Source: Rhodospirillaceae bacterium BRH_c57 (lineage in GTDB: Bacteria; Pseudomonadota; Alphaproteobacteria; Rhodospirillales; Rhodospirillaceae). Taken from it: a stretch of DNA of 34,402 nt. The notes under the pieces were generated by a model. The model worked only from the letters and a program-made list of their open reading frames with translations. It was not told where the DNA came from and searched no databases. Location of the stretch: assembly GCA_000961745.1 (NCBI GenBank), contig LAEA01000230.1:1-34402 (forward strand). The letters run 5' to 3'. Both the position numbers and the translations under genes were made by a program. Positions 1 through 7,696 of this stretch are shown in pieces (positions within the stretch are counted from its first letter, which is position 1; each line of letters opens with the position of its first letter).

Positions 1-398
1 TGTTCCTCGACGCGCCGCTGGCGACCGAGGCAGCGGCCACATGGCTGCGCTTCCACGCCGGCTGCCCGGTGGCGCCGCGCGAAACCGCCGCCTTCGCCCT
101 GATCGGCGCGCCCCAAGCCCTGACCAGCCTGGACGAGTTCGCGCTGGGCAGCGTCGAGTTCCCGGATCGCTCGACCACCCTGGTGGTTCAGGTTCCAGCG
201 GTTCACATCGGCGAAGGCCACACCTTGACCGGGCCGGGCATCAAGACCACCACGCGTTTGTCGGTGGAAAGCCTGCCCGACGCCTTCTGGACCGCATGGC
301 GCGACAATCACGCACTGTTCCCGCAGGGCGTGGACGTGATTTTCGCCACCCCGACCTGCCTGTGCGGCCTGCCGCGCACCACCCGCGTGGAGGACTGA
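1..398 (+). CDS. phnH: PhnH, carbon-phosphorus lyase complex subunit (5' truncated)
   Basis: The reading frame is open from base 3 and ends with TGA at 396-398, so the start codon lies before the window. The visible 131 or so residues show the C-terminal part of PhnH: a run around FALIGAPQAL, then GPGIKTTTRLSVE, and a Cys-containing end (FATPTCLCGLPRTTRVED). PhnH is a PLP-transferase-fold subunit of the PhnGHIJ core complex, which moves methylphosphonate onto ribose triphosphate and cleaves the C-P bond. It is followed two bases later by phnI. Identity rests on the sequence and on the unbroken phn gene order downstream. Confidence 0.93.
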   Translation, partial: FLDAPLATEAAATWLRFHAGCPVAPRETAAFALIGAPQALTSLDEFALGSVEFPDRSTTLVVQVPAVHIGEGHTLTGPGIKTTTRLSVESLPDAFWTAWRDNHALFPQGVDVIFATPTCLCGLPRTTRVED

Positions 399-400
399 GC

Positions 401-1474
401 ATGTACGTTGCCGTCAAGGGTGGCGAAGCCGCCATCGACAATGCCCACCGCCTGCTGGCCGAGGAACGGCGCGGCAATCCCGACGTGCCCGAACTGACCG
501 TCGCCCAGATCCGCGAACAGATGGCCCTGGCCGTAGACCGCGTGATGACCGAGGGGTCCCTGTACGACCGTGACCTCGCCGCGCTGGCCATCAAGCAGGC
601 CCACGGCGATCTGGTCGAGGCGATTTTCCTCATCCGCGCCTATCGCACCACCCTGCCCCGACTGGCCGTCAGCGAGCCCATCGACACCAACGCCATGCAC
701 GTGCGGCGGCGCATCTCGGCCACCTACAAGGACCTGCCGGGCGGGCAGGTGCTGGGGCCGACCTTCGACTACACCCACCGCCTGCTCGACTTCGCGCTGG
801 CCGCCGAAGGGACCGCCGACAACACCGGCCCGGCCCCGGCCGAGGCGCCGGTGGAGCGTTGCGCCCGCGTCACCGACCTGCTCAATGACGAGGGGCTCAT
901 CCAGGGCGAAGGCGACCCCGGCGGGCCGGTCGGCGACATCACCCGCGCGCCGGTCACCTACCCTTGCGACCGCGACGTGCGCCTCCAGACCTTGGCCCGC
1001 GCCGACGAAGGCTGGCTGCTGGCCCTGGGCTATTCGACCCAGCGCGGCTACGCCAACAACCACCCCTTTGCCGGGGAAATCCGCATGGGCGAAGTCAGCG
1101 TGGAGATCGTGCCCGAGGACCTGGGCTTTGCCGTGTGCATCGGCGAGATCACCGTGACCGAATGCGAAATGATAAACCAGTTCAAGGGCAGCAAGACCGC
1201 GCCGCCGCAGTTCACGCGCGGCTACGGCCTGACCTTCGGTTTCGGCGAGCGCAAGGCCATGAGCATGGCCCTGGTTGACCGCGCCCTCAGGGGCGGCGAT
1301 CTGGGCGAGGACGTGGTGGCCCCGGCCCAGGATCAGGAATTCGTCCTCAGCCACGGCGACAACGTCGAGGCGTCGGGCTTCGTGCAGCATCTCAAACTGC
1401 CCCACTACGTGGACTTCCAGGGCGAACTGGTCACCGTGCGCGCCCTGCGGGCCAAGGCCGAGGAGACCCGATAA
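401..1474 (+). CDS. phnI: PhnI, carbon-phosphorus lyase complex subunit
   Basis: A 357-residue protein beginning MYVAVKGGEAAIDNAH, which is the typical PhnI start; the length is close to the usual ~355. The frame is open further upstream, but the ATG at 401 sits right after the phnH stop and gives the family N-terminus. PhnI is the nucleosidase-like subunit that, with PhnG, PhnH and PhnL, displaces adenine from ATP by the phosphonate to give the ribose-triphosphate phosphonate. The C-terminal motif YGLTFGFGERKAMSMALVDRAL is conserved in the family. Its TAA stop shares a base with the phnJ start, a sign of translational coupling. Confidence 0.95.
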   Translation: MYVAVKGGEAAIDNAHRLLAEERRGNPDVPELTVAQIREQMALAVDRVMTEGSLYDRDLAALAIKQAHGDLVEAIFLIRAYRTTLPRLAVSEPIDTNAMHVRRRISATYKDLPGGQVLGPTFDYTHRLLDFALAAEGTADNTGPAPAEAPVERCARVTDLLNDEGLIQGEGDPGGPVGDITRAPVTYPCDRDVRLQTLARADEGWLLALGYSTQRGYANNHPFAGEIRMGEVSVEIVPEDLGFAVCIGEITVTECEMINQFKGSKTAPPQFTRGYGLTFGFGERKAMSMALVDRALRGGDLGEDVVAPAQDQEFVLSHGDNVEASGFVQHLKLPHYVDFQGELVTVRALRAKAEETR

Positions 1475-2367
1475 TGGACACCGGCTACAACTACGCCTAC
1501 CTCGACGAACAGACCAAGCGGATGATCCGCCGCGCCATTCTCAAGGCGGTGGCCATCCCCGGCTATCAGGTGCCGTTCGCCGGGCGCGAAATGCCGCTGC
1601 CCTACGGCTGGGGCACCGGCGGCATCCAGCTTACGGCGGCGGTGATCGGCCCCGACGACACCCTCAAGGTCATCGACCAGGGGGCCGACGACACCACCAA
1701 CGCCGTATCCATCCGCCGCTTCTTCGCGCGCACCGCGGCCGTCGCGACGACCGAGAAGACCACCGAGGCCACCGTCATCCAGACCCGCCACCGCATCCCC
1801 GAAACACCCCTACGCGAAGGCCAGATGCTGATCTATCAGGTGCCCATCCCCGAGCCCCTGCGGTGGATGGAGCCGCGCGAGACGGAGACGCGCAAAATGC
1901 ACGCCCTTCAGGAATACGGCGTGATGCACGTCAAGCTGTACGAGGACATCGCCCACTATGGCCGCATCGCCACCAGCTACAACTACCCGGTGCTGGTCAA
2001 CGGCCGCTATGTGATGGCGCCGTCGCCCATTCCCAAGTTCGACAATCCCAAGATGGACCGGATGCCGGCCCTCCAATTGTTCGGCGCCGGGCGCGAGAAG
2101 CGCATCTATGCTGTTCCGCCCTACACCCGCGTCGAAAGCCTGGACTTCGACGACCACCCCTTCGAGGTCCAGACCTGGGACGGCGCCTGCGCCCTGTGCG
2201 GGGCGACCGACAGCTATCTGGACGAGGTTGTCACCGACGACGCCGGCGGGCGCATGTTCGTGTGCTCGGACAGCGATTATTGCGGCGACCGCCGCGCCGC
2301 CGGCCATGTGGGCGACCAGGGCGCCACGGCCGCAGACTATGTGCGTGTGACGGAGGCGGGACAATGA
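1474..2367 (+). CDS. phnJ: PhnJ, radical-SAM C-P lyase catalytic subunit
   Basis: A 297-residue protein (MDTGYNYAYLDEQTKRMIRR). PhnJ binds a [4Fe-4S] cluster and S-adenosylmethionine and makes a thiyl radical that splits the C-P bond, releasing the alkane and ribose cyclic phosphate. The C-terminal cysteine set is intact: Cys239, Cys242, Cys264 and Cys270 (C-x2-C-x21-C-x5-C). This is the spacing of the cluster ligands plus the radical cysteine in characterised PhnJ, so the gene should be functional. The start overlaps the phnI stop and the end overlaps phnK (ATGA at 2364). Confidence 0.96.
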   Translation: MDTGYNYAYLDEQTKRMIRRAILKAVAIPGYQVPFAGREMPLPYGWGTGGIQLTAAVIGPDDTLKVIDQGADDTTNAVSIRRFFARTAAVATTEKTTEATVIQTRHRIPETPLREGQMLIYQVPIPEPLRWMEPRETETRKMHALQEYGVMHVKLYEDIAHYGRIATSYNYPVLVNGRYVMAPSPIPKFDNPKMDRMPALQLFGAGREKRIYAVPPYTRVESLDFDDHPFEVQTWDGACALCGATDSYLDEVVTDDAGGRMFVCSDSDYCGDRRAAGHVGDQGATAADYVRVTEAGQ

Positions 2368-3140
2368 GCGCGGCCCCCATGCTGTCGGTGAAGGACCTGA
2401 CCCACTGGTACGGCGCCCGCCTGGGCTGCCGCGACGTGTCCTTTGACCTGTGGCCCGGCGAGGTGCTGGGCATCGTCGGGGAGTCCGGGTCCGGTAAGTC
2501 CACCCTGCTGTCCTGCCTGTCGTGCGCCAACCAGCCGAGCGGCGGACAGGTGCTCTACCGTGACCGCACAGGCGCCATGGTCGATGTCCACGCCCTGTCT
2601 GAGCCGCGCCAGCGCCTGCTGATGCGCAGCGACTGGGGCGTCGTCCACCAGAACCCCCGCGACGGGTTGCGCATGGGCGTGTCGGCCGGGGCCAACATCG
2701 GGGAACGCCTGATGGCGGTCGGCGCCCGCCACTACGGCGACATCCGGACCGGGGCGCAGGACTGGCTGGGCCGGGTCGAGATCGCCGATGACCGCACCGA
2801 CGACCTGCCGCGCACGTTCTCGGGCGGGATGCAGCAGCGTCTGCAAATCGCCCGCACCCTGGTCACCCACCCGCGCCTCGTGTTCATGGACGAGCCGACC
2901 GGGGGCCTCGACGTCTCGGTGCAGGCGCGGCTGCTCGACCTGCTGCGCGGGCTGGTTGCCGACCTCGGCCTGTCGGTCATCATCGTGACCCACGACCTGG
3001 CCGTGGCCCGCCTGCTGGCCCACCGGCTGATGGTGATGAAGGACGGCACGGTCATCGAAAGCGGCCTGACCGATCAGGTGCTGGACGACCCGCACCACCC
3101 CTACACCCAACTCCTCGTCTCCTCCGTGTTGCAGGTGTGA
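2364..3140 (+). CDS. phnK: PhnK, ABC-type ATPase of the C-P lyase complex
   Basis: A 258-residue ABC ATPase starting at the ATG inside the ATGA overlap with phnJ. Walker A is GESGSGKST, the Q-loop region HQNPRDGLRM is typical of PhnK, the signature is FSGGMQQRLQIAR, Walker B is LVFMDEPTGGLD, and the H-loop is VTHD. PhnK binds the PhnJ face of the core complex rather than acting with a membrane permease, and none is encoded next to it. Known family knowledge gives the role; the motifs and operon position are seen here. The open frame upstream of 2364 is a shadow of phnI/phnJ. Confidence 0.95.
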   Translation: MSAAPMLSVKDLTHWYGARLGCRDVSFDLWPGEVLGIVGESGSGKSTLLSCLSCANQPSGGQVLYRDRTGAMVDVHALSEPRQRLLMRSDWGVVHQNPRDGLRMGVSAGANIGERLMAVGARHYGDIRTGAQDWLGRVEIADDRTDDLPRTFSGGMQQRLQIARTLVTHPRLVFMDEPTGGLDVSVQARLLDLLRGLVADLGLSVIIVTHDLAVARLLAHRLMVMKDGTVIESGLTDQVLDDPHHPYTQLLVSSVLQV

Positions 3141-3142
3141 CC

Positions 3143-3841
3143 ATGACGCCGATCATCCAGGTTCAGAACCTGAGCAAGAGTTTCACGCTGCACACCCAGG
3201 GCGGCGTGACCATCCCGGTGTTTTCCAACCTGTCCGTGGATGTCGCGGCTGGTCAGTGCGTGGCCCTGCACGGGCCGTCGGGCTGTGGCAAATCAACTCT
3301 GATGCGGACCCTTTACGCCAACTACAAGCCGACCCAAGGCCGCGTCGTGGTGCTGCACGACGGCGCGCCGGTGGACATGGTTGCGGCCACGCCGCGTGCC
3401 ATTCTGGACGTCCGCCGCCGCACCCTGGGCTACGTCAGCCAGTTTTTGCGCGTCATCCCGCGCGTGCCGACCCTCGACATCGTGGCCGAGCCGTTGCGCA
3501 CCTGGGGCGTCGGGGCGGAGGAGGCGCGCGACGTGGCGGCCGGACTGCTGACCCGCCTGCGCATCCCCGAACGCCTGTGGGCACTGGCCCCGGCGACGTT
3601 TTCCGGCGGCGAGCAGCAGCGGGTGAACATCGCGCGGGGCTTCTGCGCCCCCTACCCCGCCCTGCTGCTGGACGAGCCGACGGCATCGCTCGACCATGCC
3701 AACCGCGAAACCGTCCTGAGCCTGATCGAGGAGGCCAAGGCGCGCGGCGCGGCCATCGTCGGCATCTTCCACGACGCCCCCGCCCGCGAGCGGGTGTGCG
3801 ACAGCCTGTTCGAGATCGAATCCTTCCGGAGCGCCGCATGA
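3143..3841 (+). CDS. phnL: PhnL, ABC-type ATPase of the C-P lyase pathway
   Basis: About 232 residues (MTPIIQVQNLSKSFTLHTQGG). Motifs: Walker A GPSGCGKST, Q-loop YVSQFLRVIPRV, signature FSGGEQQRVNIARG, Walker B LLLDEPTASLD, H-loop IFHD. PhnL is needed for phosphonate transfer and couples ATP hydrolysis to the C-P lyase complex. I chose the ATG at 3143; a GTG at 3137 overlapping the phnK stop (GTGA) would add two residues and is equally compatible with coupling. The stop overlaps the phnM start. Confidence 0.94.
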   Translation: MTPIIQVQNLSKSFTLHTQGGVTIPVFSNLSVDVAAGQCVALHGPSGCGKSTLMRTLYANYKPTQGRVVVLHDGAPVDMVAATPRAILDVRRRTLGYVSQFLRVIPRVPTLDIVAEPLRTWGVGAEEARDVAAGLLTRLRIPERLWALAPATFSGGEQQRVNIARGFCAPYPALLLDEPTASLDHANRETVLSLIEEAKARGAAIVGIFHDAPARERVCDSLFEIESFRSAA

Positions 3842-4980
3842 TGAGCGAGTTGATATTGACCAACGCCCGCGTGGTGACACGCACCGAGGTTTTCGACGGC
3901 ACCGTCGTCGTGCGCGATGGAACCATTACCGCCGTGGATACCGGGCGATCCGCCCTGCCCGGCGCGCTGGATCTTGACGGCGACCTGCTCATTCCCGGCC
4001 TGATCGAGATGCACACCGACAACATGGAAAAGCATTTCGAGCCCCGGCCGGGGGTGCTGTGGCCCAATGGGGTGGCTGCCGTGTGCGCCCACGACACCCA
4101 GATCATCGGCGCCGCCATCACCACCGTTTACGATGCCGTGGCGGTGGGCGAGTACGACGCCAAGGGCCAGCGGCGTCACATCCTGGCCGACTGCATCAGC
4201 GCCCTGACGCACGCCCAGGACGCCGGGATGTTGCGCGCCGACCACCTTCTGCACATGCGCTGCGAGGTGTCCGATCCCTGCGTGGTCGAGATGTTCGAGC
4301 CGTTCTCGGCCAACCCGTTGGTGCGTCTCGTCTCGGTGATGGACCACACGCCGGGCCAGCGCCAATGGTCGGACGTCTCAAAGTTCGTGCAGTACCACAA
4401 GGGCGAAAACTGGGGCCAGGACAAGCTGGACGCCATCCTGAAGGACCGCCTGGAGGATCAGGCCCGCTATGCCACCCGCCACCGCCGCGAGATCGTGGCG
4501 TTGAGCCGCGCGCGCGGCCTCGCCCTGGCCAGCCACGACGACGCCACCGAGGCACACATCCAGGAAAGCCTGGACGACGGCTGCGTCATCGCCGAATTCC
4601 CGATCACCGTCACGGCCGCCGCCCTGGCCCGCCAACACGGCCTGGGCACCATCATGGGCGGCCCCAACGTGGTGCGTGGCGGTTCCCACTCCGGCAACGT
4701 GTCGGCCATCGAACTGGCCCGCCAAGGGTTGCTGACCGGGCTGTCATCGGACTACGTGCCCTATTCGCTGCTCCAGGCCGTGTTCCACCTGGAGGCCGAA
4801 ACGGACATGACCCTGCCCCAGGCGGTGGCCTGCGTGACGGCCAACATCGCCGACATGGTTGGCCTGACCGACCGGGGGGAAATCACCCCCGGCAAGCGCG
4901 CCGACCTCGCCCGCGTCCGTCCGGCCGATGGTGCGCCGCTGGTGCGGGACGTGTGGCGCGAAGGGCGGAGGGTGTACTGA
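3838..4980 (+). CDS. phnM: PhnM, alpha-D-ribose 1-methylphosphonate 5-triphosphate diphosphatase
   Basis: A 380-residue amidohydrolase-family enzyme that removes pyrophosphate from ribose-1-phosphonate 5-triphosphate, giving the 5-phosphate that PhnJ uses. Metal-binding features are visible: GLIEMHTDNMEKHFEPRPG near residues 55-75, the SHDDAT motif in the middle, and a C-terminal GLSSDYVP stretch. The end (ITPGKRADLARVRP) is the usual amidohydrolase tail. The start has two consecutive ATGs (3838 and 3841); the first overlaps the phnL stop. No phnN kinase follows, unlike many phn operons. Confidence 0.95.
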   Translation: MMSELILTNARVVTRTEVFDGTVVVRDGTITAVDTGRSALPGALDLDGDLLIPGLIEMHTDNMEKHFEPRPGVLWPNGVAAVCAHDTQIIGAAITTVYDAVAVGEYDAKGQRRHILADCISALTHAQDAGMLRADHLLHMRCEVSDPCVVEMFEPFSANPLVRLVSVMDHTPGQRQWSDVSKFVQYHKGENWGQDKLDAILKDRLEDQARYATRHRREIVALSRARGLALASHDDATEAHIQESLDDGCVIAEFPITVTAAALARQHGLGTIMGGPNVVRGGSHSGNVSAIELARQGLLTGLSSDYVPYSLLQAVFHLEAETDMTLPQAVACVTANIADMVGLTDRGEITPGKRADLARVRPADGAPLVRDVWREGRRVY

Positions 4981-4982
4981 CC

Positions 4983-5666
4983 ATGCGGCACGCCATCTAC
5001 TTCACCCCGCCCGAGGGCTCGGATCTGGAGTATCGGGCCGCCGCATGGCTGGGACGGGACAGCGCCGGGCGGCCGGTATCCCGCCCGGACGTGCCGGGGT
5101 TCACGGCTTGGCGGCTGGATACGCTGACCGCCGCCCCGCGCCACTACGGCTTCCACGCCACCTTGAAGCCGCCCTTCTCCCTGGCCGAGGGGATGACCAC
5201 AGACGGACTGATCGACGCCCTAAAGGACTTCACCGCCGCCCGCGCCGCCTTTGACGTTCCGCGCCCCCATGTGGCGCCGCTGAACGATTTCCTGTGCCTG
5301 CGCACCGACAGCGTGGCGCTGGACGATCTGGCCGCCGACTGCGTGCGCGCCGTCGATGCCTTCCGCGCCCCGGAAAGCCCCGAGGAAATGGCCAAGCGCC
5401 GTGCCGGCGGCCTGTCGCGGCGCCAGGAGGAAATGCTGGTCCGCTGGGGATATCCCTATGTCATGGACCAGTTCCGCTTCCACATGACCCTGACCAACCG
5501 CATTCCCGACGACACCGAGCGGGCCGCCCTGGCCGCTTGGCTGAGCGACTGGCTGGCCCCGGCCCTGCGGGGTCCCATGACGGTGCCGGAGATCGCCCTT
5601 TACACCCAGGCCGACCGCGCCGCCCCGTTCACGCTGACCCGGTTGTTTGCCTTCCACTGCCGATGA
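4983..5666 (+). CDS. DUF1045 family 2H phosphoesterase-like protein of the phosphonate operon
   Basis: A 227-residue protein two bases after phnM. It matches the DUF1045/'putative phosphonate metabolism protein' family usually found at the end of alphaproteobacterial phn operons. Two HxT motifs, GFHATLKPPF (about residue 57) and FRFHMTLTNR (about residue 165), are the paired signature of 2H phosphoesterases, which open or hydrolyse cyclic phosphates. C-P lyase yields ribose 1,2-cyclic phosphate 5-phosphate, normally opened by PhnP. No phnP is seen here, so a cyclic phosphodiesterase role is a reasonable inference, not shown by the sequence alone. Confidence 0.88.
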   Translation: MRHAIYFTPPEGSDLEYRAAAWLGRDSAGRPVSRPDVPGFTAWRLDTLTAAPRHYGFHATLKPPFSLAEGMTTDGLIDALKDFTAARAAFDVPRPHVAPLNDFLCLRTDSVALDDLAADCVRAVDAFRAPESPEEMAKRRAGGLSRRQEEMLVRWGYPYVMDQFRFHMTLTNRIPDDTERAALAAWLSDWLAPALRGPMTVPEIALYTQADRAAPFTLTRLFAFHCR

Positions 5667-5730
5667 GCGTGAAGGCTTTTTGCCAGTGACTCGCTGAAGA
5701 TTTATGGGAATGGGGCAGACCACACCATTT

Positions 5731-5758
5731 TAATGCAAATGAGTGTCACTCGCGTTAC
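5731..5758. promoter_or_regulatory. Possible Fur/iron-type operator upstream of the ABC locus
   Basis: In the 231-base gap between the phn operon and the next gene there is an AT-richer stretch with the perfect small palindrome GAGTGTCACTC (5741-5751) inside GCAAATGAGTGTCACTCGC. By my hand count, 11 of 19 positions match the classical Fur box. This is weak, and another dyad-binding regulator is possible. Its position, 140 or so bases before the start at 5898, fits an operator or activator site. Confidence 0.3.
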
Positions 5759-5781
5759 CTTGATGTGGACGTGGCGGCGAC

Positions 5782-5795
5782 TTGTCGAAGATCAA
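5782..5795. promoter_or_regulatory. Possible Crp/Fnr-family half-conserved box (TTG-N8-CAA)
   Basis: TTGTCGAAGATCAA keeps the outer TTG...CAA and the ATCAA half of an FNR/NnrR-type box (TTGAT-N4-ATCAA), with two mismatches in the left half. It lies about 100 bases before the substrate-binding protein gene. A perfect box occurs in the same locus at 8440, and the locus encodes its own Crp/Fnr regulator. Taken alone such a match could be chance. Confidence 0.35.
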
Positions 5796-5897
5796 GCCAA
5801 CCCCACACGGGGCGTGTTAGGTGTGCATTAAGAAAGCGAACGATTCGCAATATTAGTTGAGGCGCGGCCGGACATTCGGCCGGAAAGGGAGGATGCG

Positions 5898-6881
5898 ATG
5901 CCCTTGATGACGCGGCGCGCGATGATCGCCAGTGCGGCGGCGGCCGCCTTTGTGGCGGGCAGAAGTCAGGCTTCGGCCGCGACTGAGCGGGAGGTTGTCA
6001 TCTGGGGTCCCCCCGCCGGGCCATCGATCACGGTTGCTCACGCCATTGCCACGCGGCGCCTCCGGCAGGCTGCCGACAAGGTGACGATCAAGACGTGGCG
6101 GAATCCGGACGAACTGCGGGCTGGCCTGACGTCGGGCACCATGTCGGTGGTCGTCCTGCCGACGCAGACGGCGGCCAACCTGTACAATCGCGGGCTGGGC
6201 ATTCGCCTGGTCAACGTGATGACCGATGGCCTGTTGTACATCCATACGGCCGACACGTCCGTGACCGAACTGCCGCACCTGAAGGGGCGCAGCGTCGCCC
6301 TTCCCTTCCGCAACGACACGCCGGACCTTCTGTTCCTGCGGCTGCTGGCGGCCCATGGCCTGGATGCGCGCCGCGATCTTGAATTGCACTACACCGGCAC
6401 ACCCATTGAAGCGGTGCAGCTTCTGGCCACTGGCCGCGTGGATGCGGCTCTGCTGCCGGAACCGGCTGGCGCCGCCGTCATGCTCAAGGCCAAGATGTCC
6501 GGCCGGGACATCGTGCGCGCCATTGACATACAGAAGGCCTGGGCTGCGGCGACAGGGCTGCGGCCGGTATTGCCGCAAGCCGGCCTGGGCGTGACGACCG
6601 AGGTATGGGAAACGCAGCGGCCGATGGTCGAGGCCCTGCACCAGGGTCTGGCCGAGGCAGTCATCTCGGTCAACGCCAATCCGGCCCAGGCTGCGGCCGA
6701 CGCGGCGCCGGTGCTGGGGATGCCGCTGCCGGTTCTGGAGCAGTCCATCCCACCGTCGAATCTGGTCATCCACCGAGCCTCTGAGGCAAGGGCGGATCTG
6801 GAGGCCCTCTATGCCGCCATCATGGAGACCCAGCCTGCGATGATCGGCGGACGGCTGCCGCCTGCGGAGTTCTACCTGTGA
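5898..6881 (+). CDS. ABC transporter substrate-binding protein, NMT1/ThiY/SsuA-like, with Tat-like signal
   Basis: A 327-residue periplasmic binding protein. The N-terminus MPLMTRRAMIASAAAAAFVAG has a twin arginine before a hydrophobic stretch, so Tat export is likely. The mature part (VVIWGPPAGPSITVAHAIA..., TSGTMSVVVLPTQTAANLYNRG, LKGRSVALPFRNDTPDLLF) follows the fold of binding proteins for thiamine precursors, sulfonates or nitrate. I cannot name the ligand. GGGAGG at 5887-5892 supports the ATG at 5898; an in-frame ATG at 5907 is an alternative. It overlaps the permease gene that follows and probably works with the ATPase at 10827 and the TonB receptor at 8517. Confidence 0.82.
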   Translation: MPLMTRRAMIASAAAAAFVAGRSQASAATEREVVIWGPPAGPSITVAHAIATRRLRQAADKVTIKTWRNPDELRAGLTSGTMSVVVLPTQTAANLYNRGLGIRLVNVMTDGLLYIHTADTSVTELPHLKGRSVALPFRNDTPDLLFLRLLAAHGLDARRDLELHYTGTPIEAVQLLATGRVDAALLPEPAGAAVMLKAKMSGRDIVRAIDIQKAWAAATGLRPVLPQAGLGVTTEVWETQRPMVEALHQGLAEAVISVNANPAQAAADAAPVLGMPLPVLEQSIPPSNLVIHRASEARADLEALYAAIMETQPAMIGGRLPPAEFYL

Positions 6882-7696
6882 GGTTGACCGCCCGGCTCGG
6901 CGCCCGGCTCGGTCACGTCGGCGCCTTCGTATGGTCCGGCTGGGCCGGGATCAGCGGCCTGGCGCTGTTCGCGGCTGTGTGGCAGGCCGGGCACGAGGTC
7001 TACGGAAACTTCATCCTTTCGGCCCCGGCGGCGACCGTGGGCGCGGCGGCGACCATCCTGACCGAGGCCGACAACCTCGCCCTGATCTGGGATACCGTGA
7101 GGCGGGCCGCTCAAGGCTTTGTGCTGGCCGCTGCCGTGGGGATCGTCGGGGGGTTGGGCGCCGGCTATTCGGCCGCCACCATGCGGCTGGTCCGGCCCAT
7201 CCTGACGGTGCTTCTCGGTGTGCCGCCGATCGCCTGGATCGTCCTGGCCATGATCTGGTTCGGGGGTTCGGATGGCACGGTCATCACCACGGTTGTCGTC
7301 GCGGCAACGCCGCTGATCTTCGTCAGCGTGGCCGAGGGCGTCATGACGCGCGACCGCAAGCTCGACGACATGGCGACGGCGTTCGGTGCCGGGCCGCTGG
7401 CCCGCCTGACCACGCTGGGCCTGCGCCATGTGCTGGCGTTTCTGTTCCCCGCGCTGACCGTGGCCCTGGGCAGTGCAATGAAGGTCGCCGTGATGGCTGA
7501 ACTTCTGGCCAACACCGGCGGCATCGGCGGGGCCCTGGCCATGGCGCGGGCCAACCTTGACGTGACCATGGCGCTGGCCTGGGTACTTGTCGCCGTCGGC
7601 GGCCTGATCGTCCTGGAATACCTGCTTGTTCACCCCGTTCGTGCGGAGTTTGAACGATGGCGCAACGCCAGCCGCCCCTGGGGCGTCAAGCGATAG
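6878..7696 (+). CDS. ABC transporter permease, SsuC/ThiX-like
   Basis: A 272-residue inner-membrane protein with about six hydrophobic segments. The cytoplasmic coupling (EAA-type) loop is visible as EGVMTRDRKLDDMATAFGAG, followed by PALTVALGSAMKVAVMAELL, which is typical of the nitrate/sulfonate/taurine permease family. The start is a GTG at 6878 inside the GTGA overlap with the binding-protein stop. The gene's end lies in one copy of a 33-base tandem duplication and overlaps the start of the Crp/Fnr gene by 40 bases. It should pair with the ATPase encoded at 10827. Confidence 0.83.
   Translation: MRLTARLGARLGHVGAFVWSGWAGISGLALFAAVWQAGHEVYGNFILSAPAATVGAAATILTEADNLALIWDTVRRAAQGFVLAAAVGIVGGLGAGYSAATMRLVRPILTVLLGVPPIAWIVLAMIWFGGSDGTVITTVVVAATPLIFVSVAEGVMTRDRKLDDMATAFGAGPLARLTTLGLRHVLAFLFPALTVALGSAMKVAVMAELLANTGGIGGALAMARANLDVTMALAWVLVAVGGLIVLEYLLVHPVRAEFERWRNASRPWGVKR

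Noticed and set aside
308-1405. Long minus-strand open frame opposite phnI
   Set aside because: It mirrors a well-supported gene in GC-rich DNA and its translation (Ala/Gly/Val/His-rich) resembles no family.
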